Below are positions 1 to 7,319 of a stretch of 64,000 nt of DNA, in pieces (the stretch's first letter is position 1; every line of letters starts with the position of its first letter). The stretch comes from Bradyrhizobium sp. 132 (GTDB lineage Bacteria > Pseudomonadota > Alphaproteobacteria > Rhizobiales > Xanthobacteraceae): positions 310,001-374,000 of the forward strand of contig NZ_JADPKY010000132.1 of NCBI RefSeq assembly GCF_023074185.1, given 5' to 3'. Position numbers and translations under genes: made by a program. The notes under the pieces were generated by a model. That model did not search any database. It was not told the DNA's origin and saw only the letters and a list, made by a program, of their open reading frames with translations.

Positions 1-275
1 ATGCATGTCGGCTCGGCGTGCTCGCACAATCGGAGACCGAGATACTGCGCGCCGCAGCGCGGCTCTATCACGACCTGACGCAGATCCTGCGGCTCTGCGT
101 CAGCGACCGCTTCAAGCCGGAAACAGCCGGCACCGACCTCCTGCGCGTGATGGCACGCGCCGGCGACGCGCCGGATTTCTCCTCGCTGGAGGCGCGCGTG
201 AAGGAGACGCAGAGCGAGGTGCGCCGTGTCTTCAGGGCGCTGCTGGAAGGGACGTCGCCGGCTTCAGCGAGGTGA
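1..275 (+). CDS. glnE: Glutamine synthetase adenylyltransferase/deadenylase, C-terminal end (partial)
   Basis: This is the last 90 or so codons of a gene that starts left of the window; the frame is open from base 3 and stops with TGA at 273-275. The residues (SDRFKPETAGTDLL, then a helical tail with EVRRVF) look like the C-terminal helical end of rhizobial GlnE, which adenylylates and deadenylylates glutamine synthetase in response to PII. No catalytic motif lies in the visible part, so the call rests on tail similarity remembered for the family. The gene converges on fdsD and their coding ends overlap by 44 bp (232-275). Confidence 0.7.
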   Translation, partial: ACRLGVLAQSETEILRAAARLYHDLTQILRLCVSDRFKPETAGTDLLRVMARAGDAPDFSSLEARVKETQSEVRRVFRALLEGTSPASAR

Positions 276-465
276 GCGCCTCGCGCACGTTCGGCTCCAG
301 GCCAACGCCGCCGGCATCGAGATGGGCGAAGATCGCGCGCTTCATCCGCGGATCCCAGAACTTCTTGATATGATCGGCGATTCCCGGCACGGCCTTGTCG
401 TGGCCCTGGCTCCGGAAGAACGTGCCGATCTGGTTGGCCATGTAGATCAGGCGGTCAGGCGACAT
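232..465 (-). CDS. fdsD: NAD-dependent formate dehydrogenase delta subunit
   Basis: A 77-residue protein beginning MSPDRLIYMANQIGTFF and containing HIKKFWDPRMKR, the pattern of the small delta subunit of soluble NAD+-dependent formate dehydrogenases. FdsD carries no cofactor; it is thought to help assembly or stability of the FdsABG complex in the cytoplasm. The ATG at 463-465 lies inside the end of fdhD (11 bp overlap), the usual place for fdsD as last gene of the operon. An upstream in-frame ATG at 546 would add 27 arginine-rich residues read from inside fdhD and is unlikely. The 3' end overlaps the convergent glnE by 44 bp. Confidence 0.88.
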   Translation of the reverse strand: MSPDRLIYMANQIGTFFRSQGHDKAVPGIADHIKKFWDPRMKRAIFAHLDAGGVGLEPNVREALTSLKPATSLPAAP

Positions 466-1282
466 CGGCAATCTCCGTGGCATGACGCGCGATAACCCGG
501 CCGCCATGCGAAAACACTTCGAACCCGTCCTGGCGGGCAATGGCAATCAACGTGATGCCGGCGGCCTCAGCGGTGCGCACCGCGAGCGCGGTCGGCGCAG
601 ACACGGCGACCATCACCGGCGCGCCGATGGCGGCGGTCTTCTGCACCATCTCGACCGAGACGCGGCTGGTCAGCAGCACGATGCCGCCGCTTGCAACCGT
701 GCGGCTGCGCGCCAGCGAGCCGGCGAGCTTGTCGAGCGCATTATGGCGGCCGACATCCTCGCGCAGCGTGACGATACCGCCGGCAGGCGACCAGAACGCG
801 GCGGCGTGAACGGCGCGGGTCTGCAAATTGATCGATTGCAGCGGTGCGATGGTCTGCATCGCCGCCATGACCTGTTCGGGCGTAAACCTCTGTCCCTGCG
901 GCACGACCGCCGCAGGCCGCACGGCTTCGGCGATTGAATCGATGCCGCAAAGGCCGCAGCCGGTCGGGCCAGCGATGTGGCGGCGCCGCTCGCCGATGCG
1001 CGCGGCATCTTCCGAGGCCAGCCACATGCGCAGCTCGATGCCGTCGTCGAGGCGGACCATTTCGAGCGACTTGATGTCGTCGACCGATTTGATGATGCCT
1101 TCATCGAGGCTGAAGCCGACCGCAAAATCTTCCAGGTTCTGCGGCGTCCCCATCATGACGGCGTAGGTGCCGCCATTGTAGGTCAGCGCCAGAGGCGTCT
1201 CCTCCGGAATCAGCCGTGTCCCCTCGGATGCGATACCGTCGCGCCAGATCTCGCGGTCGATGGCCTGGACCGGCACGTGCAT
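455..1282 (-). CDS. fdhD: Formate dehydrogenase accessory sulfurtransferase FdhD
   Basis: A 275-residue FdhD (FdsC) family protein. FdhD takes sulfur from a cysteine desulfurase and transfers it to the molybdenum cofactor, which is needed for formate dehydrogenase activity. The conserved Cys-x-x-Cys is C109-G-L-C112 in GPTGCGLCG. The start is set at the ATG at 1280-1282, four bases after the fdsA stop, giving MHVPVQAIDREIW; the frame is open further upstream but that stretch is low-complexity Arg/Ser/Pro translation of fdsA sequence. It is co-transcribed with fdsA and fdsD. Confidence 0.93.
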   Translation of the reverse strand: MHVPVQAIDREIWRDGIASEGTRLIPEETPLALTYNGGTYAVMMGTPQNLEDFAVGFSLDEGIIKSVDDIKSLEMVRLDDGIELRMWLASEDAARIGERRRHIAGPTGCGLCGIDSIAEAVRPAAVVPQGQRFTPEQVMAAMQTIAPLQSINLQTRAVHAAAFWSPAGGIVTLREDVGRHNALDKLAGSLARSRTVASGGIVLLTSRVSVEMVQKTAAIGAPVMVAVSAPTALAVRTAEAAGITLIAIARQDGFEVFSHGGRVIARHATEIADVA

Positions 1283-1286
1283 GCCG

Positions 1287-4160
1287 CTACTCCGCCGCCT
1301 CGGCCGGCGCGATGCGGCGGGAGTGCCGTGCCTGCGCGTCGTAGGCCTTCTGCCAGTCGGACGGGCCGTTCGACGGCGAGATCTGCACCGCCGTGACCTT
1401 GTATTCGGGGCAGTTGGTCGCCCAGTCCGAATAGTCGGTCGTGATGACGTTGGCCTGCGTGTCCGGATGGTGGAAGGTGGTGTAGACGACGCCCGGCGCG
1501 ACGCGATCGGTGATCTCCGCACGCAGCGTGGTCTCGCCGGCACGGCTCTTCAGCCGCACCCAGTCGCCGTCGCGCACGCCGCGCTGCTCGGCATCGTGCG
1601 GATGGATCTCCAGCCGGTCCTCGGCATGCCAGACCACGTTCTCGGTGCGCCGGGTCTGCGCGCCGACATTGTACTGGCTGAGGATGCGGCCCGTGGTGAG
1701 AAGCAGCGGATAGCGTGGGCCGGTGCGCTCGTCGGTCGCGATATATTCGGTGACGACGAACTTGCCCTTGCCGCGGACGAAGCCGTCGATGTGCATCACC
1801 GGTGTGCCCTCGGGCGCCTCCTCGTTGCAGGGCCACTGCACCGAGCCGAGCTCGTCGAGCTTGGCGTAGGAGACGCCGGCGAAGGTCGGGGTCAGCGCGG
1901 CGATCTCGTCCATGATCTCGGAAGGGTGGCTGTAGTTCATCTCGAAGCCCATGGCCTTGGCAAGGCCGATGGTGACCTCCCAGTCGGCGAGGCCGTTCTT
2001 CGGCGTCATCACCTTGCGAACGCGCTGGATACGGCGCTCGGCGTTGGTGAAGGTGCCGTCCTTCTCGAGGAAGCTGGAGCCGGGCAGGAACACATGGGCG
2101 TAGTTCGCAGTCTCGTTCAGGAAGAGGTCGTGGACGATGACGCATTCCATCGCCGACAGTGCGGCCACCACGTGCTTGGTGTTGGGATCGGATTGCAGGA
2201 TGTCTTCGCCCTGCACGTAGATGCCCATGAACGTGCCTTCGACCGCGGCGTCGAACATGTTGGGGATGCGCAGGCCGGGCTCGGGGTTGAGCTTGACGTT
2301 CCACAGCGCCTCGAACTGCTCGCGCACGGCATCGCCCGCGATGTGACGATAGCCCGGCAGCTCATGCGGAAACGAGCCCATGTCGCAGGAGCCCTGCACG
2401 TTGTTCTGCCCGCGCAGCGGGTTCACGCCGACGCCGGAGCGGCCGATATTGCCCGTGACCATCGCGAGGTTGGCGATCGCGATCACAGTCGTGGAGCCCT
2501 GGCTGTGCTCGGTGACGCCGAGCCCGTAATAGATCGCGCCGTTGCCGCCGGTGGCGTAGATGCGAGCCGCTTCGCGCAGTTCCTTGGGATTGACGCCGGT
2601 GAGGATGGCGGTGGCCTCCGGACTGTTGTTAGTCTGGGAGACGAAAGCCGCCCACTCCTCGAACTCGCTCCAGTCGCAACGCTCGCGCACGAAGACTTCG
2701 TTGGCGAGGCCTTCGGTCACGATCACATGCGCCAGCGCCGTCATCACGGCAACGTTGGTGCCGGGCATCAGCGGCAGGTGCAGCGCCTTCACATGCGGCG
2801 ATTCCACCATCTCGGTGCGGCGCGGATCGATCACGATCAGCTTGGCGCCTTGGCGCAGCCGTTTCTTCAGGCGGGAGGCGAAGACAGGATGGGCCGAAGC
2901 GGGGTTGGCACCGATGATGACCACGACGTCGGTGTCCTCGACCGAATCGAAATCCTGTGTGCCGGCGGACGTACCGAACGTGGTGGAGAGGCCGTAGCCG
3001 GTCGGGGAGTGGCAGACGCGGGCGCAGGTGTCGACATTGTTGTTGCCGAAGCCGGCGCGGATCAGCTTCTGCACCAGATAGGTTTCTTCGTTGGTGCAGC
3101 GGGACGAGGTGATGCCGCCGATGGCGTCGCGGCCGTACTTCGTCTGGATGCCGCGCATCCTGTCGGCGGCAAACGAGAATGCCTCGTCCCACGACACTTC
3201 GCGCCAGGGATCCTCGATCCGCTCGCGGATCATCGGCCTGAGGATGCGTTCCTTGTGGTTGGTGTAACCCCAGGCGAAGCGGCCCTTGACGCAGGAATGG
3301 CCGCGATTGGCCTTTCCGTCCTTGTACGGCACCATGCGGACGACTTCCTCGCCGCGCATTTCGGCCTTGAAGGTGCAGCCCACGCCGCAATAGGCGCAGG
3401 TGGTGACGACGGAGTGTTCGGGCTGGCCGATCTCGATCACCGATTTCTCGGTCAGCGTCGCGGTCGGGCAGGCCTGCACGCAGGCGCCGCAGGAGACGCA
3501 TTCGGAGCCGAGGAAGCTCTCGCTCATGCCAGGAGAGACGCGGCTGTCGAAGCCGCGGCCGGAGATCGTCAGCGCGAAGGTGCCCTGGACTTCCTCGCAG
3601 GCGCGGACGCAGCGCGAGCAGACGATGCACTTGGAGGGATCATAGGTGAAGTACGGATTCGACTCGTCCTTCGGCATCCAGGCGGCGTTGATCTCGCCAT
3701 TGGATTTGGCAAAGACGTGGTTCTCGCCCTCATAGCCGTAACGCACGTCGCGCAGGCCGACGGCACCGGCCATGTCCTGCAACTCGCAGTCGCCGTTGGC
3801 GCCGCAGGTGAGGCAATCGAGCGGATGGTCGGAGATGTAGAGCTCCATCACGCCCTTGCGTAGCTTCTTCAGCCGTTCGCTCTGGGTGTGCACGACGAGG
3901 CCGGGCATGACGGGCGTGGTGCAGGAGGCCGGCGTGCCGGCGCGGCCCTCGATCTCGACGACGCAAAGGCGGCACGAGCCGAACGCATCGACCATGTCGG
4001 TCGCGCAGAGTTTTGGGATCTGGTGGCCGGCGTCCATCGCCGCCCGCATGATCGAGGTGCCCTCGGGCACCGTGACCTGGTTGCCGTCGATGGTCAGCAT
4101 CACCATCGTTTCCGATTTCGAGCGCGGCGTGCCGAAGTCGATTTCTTCGATCAGAGACAT
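1287..4160 (-). CDS. fdsA: NAD-dependent formate dehydrogenase alpha (catalytic molybdenum) subunit
   Basis: 957-residue catalytic subunit that oxidises formate to CO2 at a bis-MGD molybdenum site. The N-terminus has a NuoG-like [2Fe-2S] domain (C52, C63, C66, C80) and a further cluster region (D-H111-P, C116, C119, C125). Two ferredoxin clusters follow: C178/C181/C184/C188 and C221/C224/C227/C231. The FdhF-type domain opens with C255/C258/C262 and C290. The molybdenum ligand is C383 followed by H384 in CARVCHSPTG, so this is the cysteine rather than the selenocysteine form. The ATG at 4160 lies 10 bases after the fdsB stop. Electrons pass to FdsB and NAD+. The C-terminal part (from about residue 815) is the molybdopterin dinucleotide-binding domain. 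Confidence 0.96.
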   Translation of the reverse strand: MSLIEEIDFGTPRSKSETMVMLTIDGNQVTVPEGTSIMRAAMDAGHQIPKLCATDMVDAFGSCRLCVVEIEGRAGTPASCTTPVMPGLVVHTQSERLKKLRKGVMELYISDHPLDCLTCGANGDCELQDMAGAVGLRDVRYGYEGENHVFAKSNGEINAAWMPKDESNPYFTYDPSKCIVCSRCVRACEEVQGTFALTISGRGFDSRVSPGMSESFLGSECVSCGACVQACPTATLTEKSVIEIGQPEHSVVTTCAYCGVGCTFKAEMRGEEVVRMVPYKDGKANRGHSCVKGRFAWGYTNHKERILRPMIRERIEDPWREVSWDEAFSFAADRMRGIQTKYGRDAIGGITSSRCTNEETYLVQKLIRAGFGNNNVDTCARVCHSPTGYGLSTTFGTSAGTQDFDSVEDTDVVVIIGANPASAHPVFASRLKKRLRQGAKLIVIDPRRTEMVESPHVKALHLPLMPGTNVAVMTALAHVIVTEGLANEVFVRERCDWSEFEEWAAFVSQTNNSPEATAILTGVNPKELREAARIYATGGNGAIYYGLGVTEHSQGSTTVIAIANLAMVTGNIGRSGVGVNPLRGQNNVQGSCDMGSFPHELPGYRHIAGDAVREQFEALWNVKLNPEPGLRIPNMFDAAVEGTFMGIYVQGEDILQSDPNTKHVVAALSAMECVIVHDLFLNETANYAHVFLPGSSFLEKDGTFTNAERRIQRVRKVMTPKNGLADWEVTIGLAKAMGFEMNYSHPSEIMDEIAALTPTFAGVSYAKLDELGSVQWPCNEEAPEGTPVMHIDGFVRGKGKFVVTEYIATDERTGPRYPLLLTTGRILSQYNVGAQTRRTENVVWHAEDRLEIHPHDAEQRGVRDGDWVRLKSRAGETTLRAEITDRVAPGVVYTTFHHPDTQANVITTDYSDWATNCPEYKVTAVQISPSNGPSDWQKAYDAQARHSRRIAPAEAAE

Positions 4161-4170
4161 TGTCGCTCTC

Positions 4171-5727
4171 CTATTCCGCGGCCTGAAGCGTAGTCGGGGC
4201 CGGGACGAAATCTTCCCGGAAGTGCTTCAATGCGCTGAGCACGGGGTAGGGCGTGAAGCCGCCGAGCGCGCAGAGCGAGCCGAATTTCATCGTGTTGCAG
4301 AGGTCTTCTACGAGCGCCAGATTTTCGCTCACGCGCTCGCCGCGCATGATCTTCTGGATGGTCTCGACGCCGCGGGTCGAACCGATCCGGCACGGTGTGC
4401 ATTTGCCGCAGGATTCGACGGCGCAGAATTCCATCGCGAAGCGCGCCTGCTTGCGCATGTCGACGCTGTCGTCGAACACGACGATGCCGCCATGGCCGAT
4501 CAGGCCGTCGCGCGCGGAAAAGGCCTCGTAGTCGAACGGGGTGTCGAACAGCGCGCGCGGGAAGTAGGCGCCGAGCGGGCCGCCGACCTGAACCGCGCGA
4601 ACGGGACGGCCCGTGAACGTGCCGCCGCCGATGTCGTCCACGAGCTCGCCGAGCGTGACGCCGAACGCGGTCTCGAACAGGCCGCCCTGGCGGATGTTGC
4701 CGGCGAGCTGGATCGGCATCGTGCCGCGCGAGCGACCCATGCCGAAATCGGCATAAGCCTTGGCGCCTTCGGCCAGGATGAAGGGGATGGCGGCGAACGA
4801 TAGCACGTTGTTGATGACGGTCGGTCTGCCGAACAGGCCGTGATGCGCGGGCAGCGGCGGCTTTGCACGCACGAGGCCGCGGCGGCCTTCGAGGCTTTCC
4901 AGCAGCGAGGTCTCTTCGCCGCAAACGTAAGCGCCGGCGCCGACGCGTATTTCGAGATCGAAGCTGTATGTGGAGCCGTCGATCTTGTCGCCGAGATAGC
5001 CGCGGCGTCTAGCCGCTGTGATGGCCGCATTCATCGCTTCGACGGCATGCGGATATTCGCTGCGGATGTAGATGTAGCCCTTGGTCGCGCCGACAGTGAC
5101 GCCGGCGGTCGTCATGCCCTCGATCACGACGAAGGGGTCGCCTTCCATGATCATGCGGTCGGCGAAGGTGCCACTGTCGCCTTCGTCGGCGTTGCAGACA
5201 ATGAATTTACGATCCGCTTTCGCCTGCGCGACCGTCTTCCACTTGATGCCGGTCGGGAAGCCTGCGCCGCCGCGGCCGCGCAAGCCGGATGCGGTGACTT
5301 CGTTCAGGATCGCATCCGAGCCGAGCGAGAGCGAACGCTCAAGGCCCTTGTAGCCGCCATGGGCGCGGTAGTCGTCGAGCGAGCGCGGGTCGATCACGCC
5401 GCAGCGCGCGAAGGTGAGGCGGGTCTGGCGCTTCAGCCAGGGGATTTCATCCGCGGCGCCGAGCCGCAGGGGATGAGAGCCATTGCTCGCCATCGAATCG
5501 AGCACGGAGGCAACATCCTCCGGGCCGACGGGGCTGTAGGCGATGCGGCCTCCGGGGGTCGCCACCTCGATCATCGGCTCCAGCCAGCAGAGCCCGCGCG
5601 AGCCGGTCCTGACGATCTCAATCGGCAGGTCGCGCTGTGCCGCGACCCGTTCGAGCGCCCTGACCACGTCATCGGCGCCGACGGCGACTGCAGCCGCATC
5701 GCGGGGGACGAATATCCGCATCTTCAT
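4171..5727 (-). CDS. fdsB: NAD-dependent formate dehydrogenase beta (FMN/NAD) subunit
   Basis: 518-residue NuoF-like diaphorase subunit. An N-terminal thioredoxin-like ferredoxin domain (about 1-100) precedes the FMN/NADH-binding domain with GRGGAGFPTG (151-160) and NADEGDSGTF (179-188). A C-terminal [4Fe-4S] site is formed by C440, C443, C446 and C486 (SCGKCTPC). It accepts electrons from FdsA and reduces NAD+. Its ATG overlaps the fdsG stop by 4 bp (5724-5727), implying translational coupling. Length and domain order match FdsB of Rhodobacter and Cupriavidus-type enzymes. Confidence 0.95.
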   Translation of the reverse strand: MKMRIFVPRDAAAVAVGADDVVRALERVAAQRDLPIEIVRTGSRGLCWLEPMIEVATPGGRIAYSPVGPEDVASVLDSMASNGSHPLRLGAADEIPWLKRQTRLTFARCGVIDPRSLDDYRAHGGYKGLERSLSLGSDAILNEVTASGLRGRGGAGFPTGIKWKTVAQAKADRKFIVCNADEGDSGTFADRMIMEGDPFVVIEGMTTAGVTVGATKGYIYIRSEYPHAVEAMNAAITAARRRGYLGDKIDGSTYSFDLEIRVGAGAYVCGEETSLLESLEGRRGLVRAKPPLPAHHGLFGRPTVINNVLSFAAIPFILAEGAKAYADFGMGRSRGTMPIQLAGNIRQGGLFETAFGVTLGELVDDIGGGTFTGRPVRAVQVGGPLGAYFPRALFDTPFDYEAFSARDGLIGHGGIVVFDDSVDMRKQARFAMEFCAVESCGKCTPCRIGSTRGVETIQKIMRGERVSENLALVEDLCNTMKFGSLCALGGFTPYPVLSALKHFREDFVPAPTTLQAAE

Positions 5728-6200
5728 CGCTGCGCCTCCGCAACAAGCGCATCGATACGCTTTTCATCGAGCCGGCCAATGAGCCGGCCGTCGAGCATCG
5801 CGGACGGTGCGGTCGCGCACAGGCCGAGGCAGTAGATCGGCTCCAGCGTGACGCGGTCGTCGGCCGTCGTGTTGCCGAGCGAGACGCCAAGCTTCGCCTC
5901 GGCACGCGCAGCCAGCGCATCGCCGCCCGCCGCCTGACAGGCCTCCGCGCGGCAGAGTTTCAGCACATGGCGGCCGGCCGGCTTGTGGCGGAAATCATGA
6001 TAGAACGTGAACACGCCATGCACTTCGGCGCGCGACAGATTGAGCGTTTGCGCCACCATCGGAATGGCTGCTTCCGGCACGTAGCCGAACGCCCCCTGGA
6101 GCGCGTGCAGGATCACCAGCGTCGCGCCTTCCTGCTTGCTGTGTTCGGCGATGATATCGGCGCCGCGCATTTCGTTCCAAGGCTCAAAAACCGCTGTCAT
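5724..6200 (-). CDS. fdsG: NAD-dependent formate dehydrogenase gamma ([2Fe-2S]) subunit
   Basis: 158-residue NuoE-like thioredoxin-fold ferredoxin, first gene of the fds operon. The [2Fe-2S] ligands are C83, C88, C124 and C128 (LCRAEACQ and YCLGLCATAP). It works with FdsB as the electron-transfer module of the soluble formate dehydrogenase. The gene is divergent from the LysR gene at 6423; the 222-bp gap between them holds two tandem dyads that are good candidates for the regulator's operator. Confidence 0.95.
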   Translation of the reverse strand: MTAVFEPWNEMRGADIIAEHSKQEGATLVILHALQGAFGYVPEAAIPMVAQTLNLSRAEVHGVFTFYHDFRHKPAGRHVLKLCRAEACQAAGGDALAARAEAKLGVSLGNTTADDRVTLEPIYCLGLCATAPSAMLDGRLIGRLDEKRIDALVAEAQR

Positions 6201-6297
6201 TCTTCGTTCTCAACCAGAGCGTCTGCTCATCGCAAACTATTTGGAATCATTCGAAGATCAATAAAGCTGTCTCATGCTGCGATCGCGAATCCCGATC

Positions 6298-6335
6298 GAT
6301 TTGCGTTGGCAATCAGTTGATTTGAAATTGCAATC
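6298..6335. promoter_or_regulatory. Tandem LysR-type operator dyads between fdsG and its LysR gene
   Basis: Two 17-bp dyads, GATTTGCGTTGGCAATC (6298-6314) and GATTTGAAATTGCAATC (6319-6335), are direct repeats 21 bp apart, two helical turns. Each has inverted half-sites GATTTG/GCAATC and fits the T-N11-A pattern bound by LysR regulators. They lie about 100 bp from both fdsG and the LysR start. Binding is inferred. Confidence 0.6.
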
Positions 6336-6422
6336 GGAGCTGTCTGCCGGGCGGTTTTTACGTGTTGGGCGGGGCAGGGCATGCTAGCTTGTATGCCACC
6401 ACACAATCCGAGGGGATGACGG

Positions 6423-7316
6423 TTGCTCGACAAGCTTGAATTGCTGCTGGCGCTGGCGAAAGAGCGGCATTTCGGCCGGGCCGCAGAGGTGTGCGGCGTG
6501 ACGCAACCGACGATGTCGACCGGGCTCAAACAGCTCGAGGAGATCCTCGGCGTGATGCTGGTCCAGCGCGGCTCCCGCTTCCAGGGTTTTACGCCGGAAG
6601 GCGAGCGGGCGCTGGATTGGGCCCGTCGGATCGTGGGCGATGCACGCGCGATGCGTGACGAGATCAATGGGTTGAAGCATCAGCTCTCCGGCGAGATCCG
6701 TATTGCCGCGATCCCGACCGTGCTCGGCATGGTCGCCGCGCTGACGACGCCGTTCCGCGCAAGGCATCCCGAGGTGCGCTTCAGCATCCGGTCCACCACC
6801 TCGTCCGAGGTGCTGGGGCTGCTCGAAAATCTCGAGGTGGACGCGGGGCTGACCTATATCGAGAACGAGCCGATCGGCAAGGTGCGCACCATTCCGCTCT
6901 ACAACGAGAGCTATCGCCTGCTCACCGCGCCGGATGGAATGTTCGGCGATCGCGAGACGGTGACGTGGACGGAGGTCGGGCAGGTGCCGCTGTGCCTGCT
7001 GACGCCCGACATGCAGAACCGCCGCATCATCGACCGCGCGCTGCGTTCGGTCGGCGCGGAGGCGACGCCGACCTTGACGTCGAACTCGCTCCTGGTGTTG
7101 TTCACGCACGTGAAGACGGGGCGCTGGGCCAGCGTGATGCCGGCCAAGCTCGCCGAGACGCTCGGCCTGTCCGACACGGTGCGCTCGATCCCGATCACCG
7201 ATCCAGATGTCAATTACAGCATCGGCATGGTGATCCCGCAGCGCGATCCGATGACGCCGTTGATTGCGGCGCTGGTCAATGTCGCGCGCGAAGTCGCGCC
7301 GTCGCTGCAATCCTAG
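6423..7316 (+). CDS. LysR-family regulator, probable activator of the fds operon
   Basis: 297-residue LysR-type transcription factor: winged HTH at 1-60 (FGRAAEVCGVTQPTMSTGLK), then a periplasmic-binding-protein-like effector domain (about 90-290). The start is TTG at 6423, with GAGGGG about 8 bases upstream; the ATG at 6416 is out of frame and reaches a stop after seven codons. The gene is divergent from fdsGBA, as in other alphaproteobacterial fds loci where a LysR regulator responds to formate. Control of fds is inferred from position and the dyads at 6298-6335. Confidence 0.88.
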   Translation: MLDKLELLLALAKERHFGRAAEVCGVTQPTMSTGLKQLEEILGVMLVQRGSRFQGFTPEGERALDWARRIVGDARAMRDEINGLKHQLSGEIRIAAIPTVLGMVAALTTPFRARHPEVRFSIRSTTSSEVLGLLENLEVDAGLTYIENEPIGKVRTIPLYNESYRLLTAPDGMFGDRETVTWTEVGQVPLCLLTPDMQNRRIIDRALRSVGAEATPTLTSNSLLVLFTHVKTGRWASVMPAKLAETLGLSDTVRSIPITDPDVNYSIGMVIPQRDPMTPLIAALVNVAREVAPSLQS

Positions 7317-7319
7317 GGT

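Noticed and set aside
1260..3863. 867-codon plus-strand open frame opposite fdsA
   Set aside because: It is the antisense of an unmistakable fdsA; composition (rich in H, G, A, R, D) is that of a shadow in high-GC sequence.
6382..6398. TGCTAGCTTGTATGCCA as a GntR operator near fds
   Set aside because: The left half-site has two mismatches and the site lies at the LysR leader; too weak without a matrix score.
6416..6439. ATG at 6416 as the LysR start
   Set aside because: Out of frame with the LysR protein and reaches TGA after seven codons.
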